Source: an uncultured Eubacteriales bacterium
Lineage (GTDB): Bacteria > Bacillota > Clostridia > Oscillospirales > Oscillospiraceae
Length of the DNA: 10,220 bases
Direction of reading: 5' to 3'
Assembly: GCA_900549545.1 (NCBI GenBank)
Contig: URPA01000065.1
Coordinates: 1-10,220 of the forward strand
A model generated the notes under the pieces. That model saw only the letters and a list, made by a program, of their open reading frames with translations, was not told where the DNA came from and made no database searches. Position numbers and translations under genes: made by a program. Shown here piece after piece: positions 1 through 4,935 of this stretch. Numbering within the stretch: position 1 is the stretch's first letter; the number at the start of each line of letters is the position of its first letter.

Positions 1-216
1 GTGGTCCGCATCCTCCAGTTCGGCGCTTTCGTGGAGCTGGCCCCCGGCAAGGACGCCATGTGCCACATCAAGGACCTTGAGTTCAAGCGCACTGAGAAGG
101 TCGAGGATGTGCTCAACGTCGGCGACAAGACCTGGGTCAAGTTCACTGGTATTGACGAGCGCGGCCGCTGGAATATCTCCCGCAAGGAAGCTCTGAAAGA
201 GCGCGGCGAAGCGTAA
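1..216 (+). CDS. pnp: Polyribonucleotide nucleotidyltransferase (PNPase), C-terminal end, partial
   Basis: This is the last 71 codons of a gene that begins before the window; the first codon shown (GTG, Val) is internal and not a start. The visible protein is an S1 RNA-binding domain: a strand carrying GAFVEL, then GKDAMCHIKDL, then a VEDVLNVGDKTWVKFTGID block and the closing GRWNISRKEAL. This arrangement is typical of the C-terminal S1 domain of PNPase, the phosphorolytic 3'-5' exoribonuclease of mRNA decay. In that family the catalytic RNase PH domains and the KH domain lie upstream, here outside the window. The gene ends in TAA and is followed at once by a strong terminator. It converges on the opp operon, with the mobile element inserted between them. 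Other S1 proteins are possible, but the ending 'NISRKEAL' plus a short tail favours PNPase. Confidence 0.85.
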   Translation: MVRILQFGAFVELAPGKDAMCHIKDLEFKRTEKVEDVLNVGDKTWVKFTGIDERGRWNISRKEALKERGEA

Positions 217-224
217 GAAAAAAG

Positions 225-260
225 GCTGCGGCAAAACTTGTGTTTTGCCGCAGCTTTTTT
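225..260 (+). terminator. Intrinsic terminator of pnp
   Basis: A perfect 13-bp stem (225-237 with 242-254, GCTGCGGCAAAAC / GTTTTGCCGCAGC) closes a TTGT loop and is followed by six T (255-260). It starts 8 nt after the pnp stop codon. The upstream side has a matching A-run (218-223), so it could also terminate in the opposite direction. Confidence 0.93.
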
Positions 261-267
261 CAGTGAA

Positions 268-326
268 ATTCGTTCCTGCGGAACGAATGATATATCTTCG
301 ATATGATATATTTGCTGCGCAAATAT
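268..326. repeat. Three tandem short hairpins, probable dispersed intergenic repeat
   Basis: Three small hairpins, each with a 3-nt loop, follow one another. They are 268-276/280-288 (ATTCGTTCC tgc GGAACGAAT, 9 bp), 292-296/300-304 (ATATC ttc GATAT, 5 bp) and 308-315/319-326 (ATATTTGC tgc GCAAATAT, 8 bp). They are separated by GA or GAT and followed by GATGA. From general knowledge, strings of small hairpins joined by GATAT-like linkers are dispersed between genes in several Oscillospiraceae genomes; copy number cannot be judged from this window. Lacking a T-run, they do not look like terminators, and they are more likely a REP- or MITE-like element or an mRNA 3' stabiliser. Confidence 0.6.
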
Positions 327-339
327 GATGAATAAAATA

Positions 340-380
340 AAAAAAGAGACGCATAAGGCCCCCTGCTGGTAAGACAGTAA
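340..380 (+). other. Left junction of the element (attL-like)
   Basis: Two blocks seen here recur in inverted orientation at the right end: AAAAAAGAGACGC (340-352) and TAAGACAGTAA (370-380), with 17 nt between them. The recombinase gene ends 34 bp further in. Large serine recombinases bind paired half-sites around a 2-bp core. The block TAAGACAGTAA would be the outer arm of the element's own (attP) half-site, and the A-run/GAGAC part would be host (attB) half-site. The likely core is GC at 351-352, the only dinucleotide near both ends that gives symmetrical arms. Confidence 0.65.
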
Positions 381-394
381 AACTCAAATTTCGT

Positions 395-426
395 GGAACA
401 GGCATGATCTCGGTCATGCCTGTTCC
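395..426 (-). terminator. Hairpin at the recombinase stop codon, probable terminator
   Basis: A perfect 13-bp stem (395-407 with 414-426, GGAACAGGCATGA / TCATGCCTGTTCC) has a 6-nt loop. On the - strand its 5' arm is made of the last codons and the TGA stop of the recombinase gene. The following - strand sequence is AT-rich (ACGAAATTTGAGTTTT) but has no immediate T-run, so termination may be partial. It would stop recombinase transcripts from running into the 3' side of pnp. Confidence 0.55.
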
Positions 427-2150
427 GCTTTTAGCAGCTCATCCACGGGAATATAGCCCACAAGGTCGTACTCGATATGTACCTTCTGTCTGCGTTTGCC
501 GCTGGACTTGTCGGGTGCTTCTACATAGACTGCCTTGACAAGTTCTCTGAGGGCATAGGGCGTCAGCTCCGTGAGGGTGCTGTTCCTCTTTACCCGCTGA
601 ACAAACTGCTCTATATTCTCTGCCTGTTGTTCCTGTTCATGGATTTGCTGTTGCAGACCCTTGACCTCGGCTTTGAGGTCTTTCTGTTCCTCGGTGTAGT
701 TCCTGCTCATCATGGCGAATCGTTCATCGTCCAGCCGACCTGCGACATTGTCCTCGTAAATGCGGATGAAAAGACGGTCAAGCTCGCTAATTCGCTTCTC
801 AGCCTGTGCCAGCCGCTTTTGATACAGCCGTAGCGATTCTTCGCTCTGTATACGGAGCTTTTGCTCCATTTCCGAACGGAAATATGCCTCATAGCGAGTG
901 ACTACCGATATGACCTCCTGAATGTGCTTCCAAACGATCTGTTCCAGCACAACGGCACGGATATAATGTCCGCTGCACTTGTCCTTGTTGGCACGATGGG
1001 TGGAGCAGATGAAGAAGTCCTGCCGCTTTTCAAAATAGCTGGTGGTGGAGTAGTAGAGCTTCTGCTTGCAGTCATTGCAGAACACCAGACCGGAGAACAT
1101 ATTGCTCTTTCCCGTCGCTGTTCTGCGGTGCCGCTGCTGCCGAATCTCCTGTATCTTATCAAAGACTTCCAGAGAGATGATCGCCGGGTGGGTGTTATAG
1201 AAAATCTTGCGATTCTCCATTGGATTTTCCCGCTGCTTCTTATCCCAGATGGAGTTGGTGTAGGTCTTGAAATTGACCGTGCAGCCTGTGTACTCCATGT
1301 ATTCGAGAATGTAAGCAACGGTGCTTTCGTGCCAGCGATACTCGTTCTCCGGGGTCTGATGCGGTGTTTTTCTGCCCTCCCGCTGTTTGTAGGCGGTGGG
1401 GTTCAGCACCTTTTCCTTTTCCAGCAGGGCTGCGATCTGGCTCGGCCCTTTTCCCTCCATGCAGAGTGCGAAGATCCGCTTCACAATCTGCGCCGCTTCC
1501 TCGTCAATCACCCATTTCTTAGGATCGTCAGAGTCACGCTTGTAGCCGTAGGGAACGTTGGTAGTCAAGCGTTCTCCACGTTCTCCCTTTGCCTTGTTGA
1601 CGGCGCGGATTTTGCGGCTGGTATCCTTGGCAAAAAACTCGTTAAACCAGTTCTTGATGCCTGCCATGTCGTTGTCGGTGCTGTTGGGGTCAATAGTGTC
1701 GAAGTGGTCATTGATGGCAATATATCGCACGCCGTACTGAGGAAATGTGTAGTTGATATAAAGCCCTGTCAGCGAGGAATTACGACCGAGTCTTGAAAGG
1801 TCTTTCGTAATCACCACTTCCACATGACCGGCTTCAATTTCCGCAAGCATCTTCTGAAAGCCGGGGCGGTTGGAAAAATCCACGCCGCTGTACCCATCAT
1901 CAATAAAGAACGTCGGGTTCGGAAAGTGCTGAGATTTTGCATACTCCATTAACATGATCTGCTGATGCTGGATGGAGTTCGACGGGTCATCTTTGCCGTC
2001 CTTTTCTTTGGTGTCCTCCACGGACAGTCTGCAATAAAGCGCTGTGATTTTGTCGGTTGCCCTTAACATATTGTTGTCCTCCTTCGGTGGGGCAACTGTC
2101 TGAACAGGATTGGATTTTTGGTTTATATCAAGAGAAACGTCGTTACTCAT
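414..2150 (-). CDS. Large serine recombinase (TnpX/TndX-like site-specific integrase)
   Basis: This 578-aa protein is the integrase/excisionase of the element. The N-terminal resolvase catalytic domain (about 35-185) shows ALYCRLS, with catalytic Ser43 and Arg41, then the GYSGVDFSNRPGF block, then VITKDLSRLGRN with D117, R120 and R123. A recombinase domain follows (about 195-345, starting at VPYGYKRD). Next is a zinc ribbon with C358, C361, C382 and C392 (FCNDC...FICSTH...KCSGHYI), then a long coiled coil (about 430-515) and a C-terminal tail. Size and domain order fit large serine recombinases. The chosen ATG (2148-2150) has GGAGG 6 nt upstream and overlaps the previous stop as ATGAGTAA, indicating coupling. 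A second in-frame ATG at 2067-2069 has an equally good AAGGAGG and would give 551 aa starting MLRATDKITALYC, the more usual family start. The reading frame is open further upstream to 2240, but that start overlaps the upstream gene by 98 nt and is unlikely. Confidence 0.95.
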   Translation of the reverse strand: MSNDVSLDINQKSNPVQTVAPPKEDNNMLRATDKITALYCRLSVEDTKEKDGKDDPSNSIQHQQIMLMEYAKSQHFPNPTFFIDDGYSGVDFSNRPGFQKMLAEIEAGHVEVVITKDLSRLGRNSSLTGLYINYTFPQYGVRYIAINDHFDTIDPNSTDNDMAGIKNWFNEFFAKDTSRKIRAVNKAKGERGERLTTNVPYGYKRDSDDPKKWVIDEEAAQIVKRIFALCMEGKGPSQIAALLEKEKVLNPTAYKQREGRKTPHQTPENEYRWHESTVAYILEYMEYTGCTVNFKTYTNSIWDKKQRENPMENRKIFYNTHPAIISLEVFDKIQEIRQQRHRRTATGKSNMFSGLVFCNDCKQKLYYSTTSYFEKRQDFFICSTHRANKDKCSGHYIRAVVLEQIVWKHIQEVISVVTRYEAYFRSEMEQKLRIQSEESLRLYQKRLAQAEKRISELDRLFIRIYEDNVAGRLDDERFAMMSRNYTEEQKDLKAEVKGLQQQIHEQEQQAENIEQFVQRVKRNSTLTELTPYALRELVKAVYVEAPDKSSGKRRQKVHIEYDLVGYIPVDELLKAEQA

Positions 2151-2538
2151 CGGCGTCCTCCGTGATACTACTTTTATCATCGGCAGCGTTCTGCTCCATA
2201 ATGCGTCTGAGCTTCTTGTCGAGGGTTTCCGTTCCCTCATAGCTGCCAGTTACGGTGTATTCCGTGCCGCCGTGTTCCTCCACGATTTTGACATCGGGCA
2301 GCCAAAAGGCGGACGGATTCTTCACCACGATGTTGCCCTTTTCATCGAAAGAAAACTCCCTCTTGGGGGCATCGTCGGGGCGCGGCTTGACCTTGGCATA
2401 CGGGTCAGGATTGGAGAAATGAAACGAGCGGATTTCACCATCCTCCTCGCCGTTATCAAAATCATCATCGGCAAAAATCTCGTCCAGTTCCTCGTCGGTC
2501 AGCTCAATGATCTCATTGTCATTTTCTTTTGGATTCAC
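2143..2538 (-). CDS. Small acidic transposon protein, TnpW-like, upstream of the recombinase
   Basis: This 131-aa protein starts at GTG (2536-2538) with AAGGAGG 9 nt upstream, and overlaps the recombinase start by 8 nt. The N-terminal third is very acidic (IIELTDEELDEIFADDDFD, then NGEEDGE). The C-terminal part (about 85-120) reads KIVEEHGGTEYTVTGSY then EGTETLDKKLRRIMEQN. That resembles the short TnpW-type proteins encoded beside large serine recombinases in Tn4451-like and Tn1549-like elements, which share a pattern of a short Thr-Tyr-Val strand followed by ET-x-x-x-K-(L/I)-x-R-(L/I). The biochemical role of such proteins is not known to me; a helper or directionality role in recombination is only a guess from the coupling. 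No DNA-binding motif is obvious and there is no membrane segment. Confidence 0.8.
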   Translation of the reverse strand: MNPKENDNEIIELTDEELDEIFADDDFDNGEEDGEIRSFHFSNPDPYAKVKPRPDDAPKREFSFDEKGNIVVKNPSAFWLPDVKIVEEHGGTEYTVTGSYEGTETLDKKLRRIMEQNAADDKSSITEDADE

Positions 2539-2577
2539 TTCGTCAAGCCTCCTTCGCTTCGATTCATTTCATTCAAA

Positions 2578-2606
2578 ATTATAGTCGGAGTAGCAAAACG
2601 GACGAA
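2578..2606 (-). promoter_or_regulatory. Candidate promoter for the tnpW-like/recombinase pair
   Basis: On the - strand a perfect -10 TATAAT (2578-2583) lies 39 nt before the GTG start. At a 17-bp spacing the -35 position (2601-2606) reads TTCGTC, a poor match, and it lies inside one arm of the long inverted repeat 2592-2666. A weak or activator-dependent promoter is therefore plausible. Confidence 0.4.
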
Positions 2607-2666
2607 CGCCGTCAATGGTTAAGATGAACGGCTGCGCCGCCATTGACAGCGCCCGTCCGTTTCGCT
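2592..2666 (-). repeat. 27-bp inverted repeat, RNA-like hairpin upstream of the recombinase operon
   Basis: The arms at 2592-2618 and 2640-2666 match at 23 of 27 positions. All four differences are transitions, and on the - strand they become G-U pairs, so a - strand transcript would form an unbroken 27-bp helix; a + strand transcript would instead have four A-C mismatches. The 21-nt loop holds a further small hairpin, CGGC gca GCCG. On the + strand the right arm runs into five T (2666-2670), so weak termination in that direction is also possible. The left arm overlaps the -35 position of the candidate promoter. Confidence 0.75.
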
Positions 2667-2689
2667 TTTTGGCAGACAAGGCGGCAGTT

Positions 2690-2950
2690 GCCGCCGATTT
2701 CCATTTGGAAAATGACGCTTGCTATCATGGGAAACGGAGAATAGCAAGCACAGCAAGTGTAGCTACACTTGCGAAAACCGGCGTGGTACGACCGAGATTT
2801 CCTTGCAGAATAGCAAGCAAATCCGGTGAGTACCCACACCGGAGCTTACCATTCTGGCAAGCAATGCACAGCGGTACCCACTCGTGCGTTTTGCAAAATT
2901 TCAGCCTTGCTGACCTTTTGCAAAATCTTGTTGGGAAACATCCCAAACCC
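2690..2950. other. Structured gene-free region, candidate origin of transfer or replication/control site
   Basis: There is no convincing gene between about 2540 and 3000. Dense symmetry is seen instead: a 9-bp hairpin 2717-2725/2741-2749 (GCTTGCTAT / ATAGCAAGC); the 13-nt direct repeat AGAATAGCAAGCA at 2738-2750 and 2807-2819; a 20-bp perfect palindrome 2753-2772 centred on TAGCTA; a 7-bp hairpin 2822-2828/2837-2843 (TCCGGTG / CACCGGA); a compound hairpin 2889-2925; and a 6-bp hairpin 2931-2936/2941-2946 (TTGGGA / TCCCAA). Such clusters are typical of oriT regions of mobilisable and conjugative elements, where a relaxase acts next to hairpins. No relaxase is encoded here, so this would be an orphan site. 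The oriT role is inference. Confidence 0.4.
2889..2925. repeat. Compound palindrome with paired TTTTGCAAAA blocks
   Basis: TTTTGCAAAA occurs at 2889-2898 and 2916-2925. Being itself palindromic, it is both a direct and an inverted repeat. Between the copies lies TCAGC ctt GCTGA (2901-2905 and 2909-2913). The whole can fold as 10 bp, a 2x2 internal loop (TT/CC), 5 bp and a 3-nt loop, or as separate cruciforms. It is part of the structured region described at 2690-2950. Confidence 0.7.
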
Positions 2951-3000
2951 TTTAACGATTTCTAAGAAATTGGCTACGCACTGGTAGTGCTGAACACTTA

Positions 3001-3156
3001 TTACTTCCCTTTCATAAGCGCATACAAAAAACCAACAATACTGTTTTTCCGTGGTCTATATCTGCGAGGATATTTATAGTAGGTCTTTTTAACCTTGCCG
3101 CCGTAACCATTGCTAACCCATCGTTCTTTTTTACTGATATATTTTCTTTTTCTCAT
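3001..3156 (-). CDS. Small very basic protein (51 aa), hypothetical, last gene of the cargo operon
   Basis: This short open frame runs from ATG at 3154-3156 to TAA at 3001-3003. GAGG lies 6 nt before the start, and the gene begins 33 nt after the 188-aa gene ends. The product starts MRKRKYISKKERW and continues GYGGKVKKTYYKYPRRYRPRK. About 20 of 51 residues are Lys or Arg, interspersed with Tyr, and the tail SIVGFLYALMKGK could form a short amphipathic or hydrophobic helix. A TATAAT on the - strand at 3170-3175 could give it a promoter of its own, but no good -35 is seen. I do not recognise the family. Nucleic-acid binding is suggested by charge only; a small membrane-active peptide or a spurious frame cannot be excluded. 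Confidence 0.55.
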   Translation of the reverse strand: MRKRKYISKKERWVSNGYGGKVKKTYYKYPRRYRPRKNSIVGFLYALMKGK

Positions 3157-3189
3157 GGAAGACCTCATACATTATACAGCTCTAAGTCA

Positions 3190-3756
3190 TCAAGCGTGAC
3201 TTTCTATGTAACGAATAACTTTATTGACATACTCGCTGCATTCTGGTGTACCAGCATACCAAATATTTGCTTGTCCAAAGCCAATTCCGTCTTGCCTTGC
3301 TCGTGGAACAACAAATGTTCTTTGATCTTCCGGCAGTAAAAATCCATCTTTTCTATCTGCTTGGATGTTGAAAAATCTACCATTGTAAAATGGTCTGCGC
3401 CTAAATACAGTTGCATTTTTATACCAACCGACAATTACTGTTTGGCCGTTTTCAGGCTTGGCACAGAAGACAACCAAAACATCATCAAGATATGTCTTTC
3501 CCTTTGCGAAAGGATCAATTCTTTCAATATGTAAAGAGTTGTATGTGTTAGTTGCGATACCTTCTTCGTAGCCAATACGATACTTAGTTTCTACAAATCC
3601 CCTGTATTGTCCATCGGCACATTCTTCAAAATTATGCTTTTCATAAGCATCGTGCATTTTTGCAACATAGGCTCCGCCGTTTTTCGGAGCAACCCTGTCA
3701 AGACGCGTGTTGTAGTACGGCAAGTACGAAATATTGCAAAACAAAATGCGTATCAC
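3190..3756 (-). CDS. Uncharacterised 188-aa protein resembling the N-terminal module of some HNH nucleases
   Basis: The start is GTG at 3754-3756 with AAGGAGG 8 nt upstream, that site lying in the last codons of the DUF2089 gene; only 3 nt separate the two genes. The protein is soluble, with no signal or membrane segment. Notable blocks are IRILFCNISYLPYY (2-15), NGGAYV (26-31), HIERIDP (76-82), DDVLVVFCAK (91-100), VIVGWYKNATVFRR (107-120), FLLPEDQRTFVVPRA (139-153) and FGQANIWYAG (160-169). From memory, this combination (VGWYKNATVYR-like, then RTF-x-x-PRA, then GQ-x-N-(I/V)-WYA) occurs as a stand-alone domain or fused in front of HNH endonucleases. The mixed beta pattern with conserved aromatics is reminiscent of PUA/EVE-type readers of modified bases. 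That link is inference. No nuclease motif is present in this protein. Confidence 0.85.
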   Translation of the reverse strand: MIRILFCNISYLPYYNTRLDRVAPKNGGAYVAKMHDAYEKHNFEECADGQYRGFVETKYRIGYEEGIATNTYNSLHIERIDPFAKGKTYLDDVLVVFCAKPENGQTVIVGWYKNATVFRRRPFYNGRFFNIQADRKDGFLLPEDQRTFVVPRARQDGIGFGQANIWYAGTPECSEYVNKVIRYIESHA

Positions 3757-3759
3757 AAT

Positions 3760-4509
3760 TTAGCCCTCCTTCTGTATTCTTTCCCGTACATATTCCTCAG
3801 TTAATTCGATATACCCCCAACCATTTCTGACTATGCCAGCCCATTCAAGAATGGCAACCAAAGCAAATGTTGGGTCAAAACAACTTTCCCCCGTAGTTTT
3901 TCCAAAATAGTTCTTCATAATTGCTCCGGCAACTGTTGTTTCTTCACACCCTGGATCGCCAAGTCTTCTCCGTCCATATCCCTTTTTTGCCTTGCCGCCC
4001 TGTGATTCCAACAATTCAGTAATAACATCAAAAACTGAGTATTCATAATCTAAAATTTCATCGCAGGAGAACTTTTCCTCATCCACGATGCGAAGAACAT
4101 ACTCTTTCCCCTTGTATGTGCGGACAGTGGCTAAGCCGTTACAACTTATCAGTTTTGCTTTAACAATATCGGATGCTTTGCTACTTTGAGGATCTATTTT
4201 CCATGTGCTTGTATCAATATCTTCAACAGAATAAGGTTGTACATTATCCACCAGATTCATTGCAACAAGCAAATCATTTAGTTTCTTTTTCGCGGCAGGG
4301 TATGATATCCCTTGCTCCGTTTGTAGTGATTTAAGATTTCCTTGATTCTTCAAAAAAGATAATAGAAAAGAGATTTGCTCATCTGAAAGCTTATCAAAGA
4401 CACTAACTTCAAAATCTTTCTTGATTTCCAAGCCGCAACTGCCACATTGTAATGTGGAAATATGAAGCTCTCCACCGCAAGACGGGCAAGAGGAAATAAA
4501 ATTATACAT
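3760..4509 (-). CDS. DUF2089-type zinc-ribbon and helix-turn-helix protein with extra C-terminal domain
   Basis: This 249-aa protein is the first gene of the cargo operon. The N-terminus has a zinc ribbon with C8, C11, C22 and C25 (CPSCGGEL...CGSCGLEI). A helix-turn-helix region follows (about 36-86: LSDEQISFLLSFLKNQGNLK, then QGISYPAAKKKLNDLL). Ribbon plus HTH is the signature of DUF2089 proteins, presumed DNA-binding regulators. A further 150 or so residues follow, with a charged stretch KAKKGYGRRRLGDPG (173-187) and a C-terminal block FALVAILEWAGIVRNGWGYIELT (215-237) that I cannot assign. The ATG at 4507-4509 has GGAGG 7 nt upstream and lies 20 nt after a perfect -10 box. The longer frame from a TTG at 4539 would begin inside the promoter spacer and is rejected. 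The protein may autoregulate through the inverted repeat in its promoter. Confidence 0.88.
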   Translation of the reverse strand: MYNFISSCPSCGGELHISTLQCGSCGLEIKKDFEVSVFDKLSDEQISFLLSFLKNQGNLKSLQTEQGISYPAAKKKLNDLLVAMNLVDNVQPYSVEDIDTSTWKIDPQSSKASDIVKAKLISCNGLATVRTYKGKEYVLRIVDEEKFSCDEILDYEYSVFDVITELLESQGGKAKKGYGRRRLGDPGCEETTVAGAIMKNYFGKTTGESCFDPTFALVAILEWAGIVRNGWGYIELTEEYVRERIQKEG

Positions 4510-4528
4510 ACGGACACCTCCACTTAAA

Positions 4529-4557
4529 ATTATAATCAACTATCGCAAAATTGTCAA
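4529..4557 (-). promoter_or_regulatory. Consensus sigma-A promoter of the cargo operon
   Basis: On the - strand TTGACA (4552-4557) and TATAAT (4529-4534) are separated by exactly 17 bp (4535-4551), a perfect match to the vegetative sigma-factor consensus. The sequence just upstream (4558-4590) is almost all A and T and could act as an UP element. The start codon of the DUF2089 gene is 19 nt downstream of the -10. Strong expression, unless repressed, is expected. Confidence 0.92.
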
Positions 4558-4562
4558 TAGTT
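4538..4562. promoter_or_regulatory. Inverted repeat over the cargo promoter, candidate operator
   Basis: AACTAT (4538-4543) and ATAGTT (4557-4562) form an inverted repeat with a 13-bp centre. It covers the whole spacer and the -35 box of the cargo promoter, the usual place for a repressor to exclude RNA polymerase. The first gene's HTH protein is the natural candidate, but a 6-bp AT-rich repeat can arise by chance. Confidence 0.35.
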
Positions 4563-4849
4563 AGTATTGAATTATATTATTCTAATTTAGGGAAGAGAGA
4601 TTGTCTTGTAACTGTTCTTAAGTTTTTCAGACCAAAATCATTTGTTGCGTATTTGGTAAAGTTATCCACCCCGGAGCGAAACAATTTCGCCAAATCGTTT
4701 TTCTCGAATCTGTGAAATAAATATGCCGAAAAGTAAGTATTGTAACGCTTCTAAATTCTTTCGCGCCGATGGGGTAAGGCGGATATACCCGCATTTGTAC
4801 TAAGCTATACAGAGCAGAAAACAAGCGTTTTTCGACCCTTAAACGCATA
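4563..4849. other. Gene-free AT-rich stretch between cargo promoter and right end
   Basis: No convincing gene is seen in these 290 bases. The one longer - strand frame (4627-4863) begins inside the terminator stem at 4850-4891, has no ribosome-binding site and gives an unlikely protein. The stretch holds a small hairpin at 4676-4681/4685-4690 (GCGAAA caa TTTCGC) and a loose inverted repeat GCGTTT/AAACGC near 4825-4845. No promoter or RNA gene stands out. Confidence 0.5.
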
Positions 4850-4891
4850 AAAACAGGCGGCATCCAACCGAAGTTGAATGTCGCCTGTTTT
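4850..4891. terminator. Bidirectional intrinsic terminator near the right end of the element
   Basis: A stem of AAAACAGGCG (4850-4859) with CGCCTGTTTT (4882-4891) is extended by a G-T pair, CAT/ATG, one C-A mismatch, a C-G pair and AAC/GTT, closing on a CGAA tetraloop. On the - strand it is followed by five T, so it can stop opp-operon transcripts entering the element. On the + strand it ends in TTTT, shielding the opp side. Confidence 0.82.
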
Positions 4892-4935
4892 GTCCAATCC
4901 TGTCTGACAGATGCCGATTTCGTACTTTTCTCAAA

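Noticed and set aside
861..1796. Long + strand open frame (311 aa) opposite the recombinase gene
   Set aside because: It is antisense to a clearly conserved serine recombinase, has no recognisable motif and arises from the codon pattern of the other strand.
2110..2622. + strand frame of 170 aa opposite the TnpW-like gene
   Set aside because: The opposite-strand gene has a proper ribosome-binding site, coupling to the recombinase and family resemblance; this frame has none.
2738..2819. Possible CRISPR-like direct repeats
   Set aside because: Only two copies of a 13-nt repeat occur, within a hairpin-rich region, with no regular spacers or cas genes.
2615..2965. Overlapping frames on both strands in the structured region (also 2612-2839 and 2725-2946)
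   Set aside because: They overlap each other, lack ribosome-binding sites and run across palindromes and direct repeats, so structure explains the region better than coding.
4510..4539. Longer start (TTG at 4539) for the DUF2089 gene
   Set aside because: It would begin within the promoter spacer, upstream of the -10 box; the ATG at 4509 has a good GGAGG.
4627..4863. - strand frame of 78 aa near the right end
   Set aside because: Its start lies inside the stem of an intrinsic terminator, no Shine-Dalgarno precedes it and the translation looks random.
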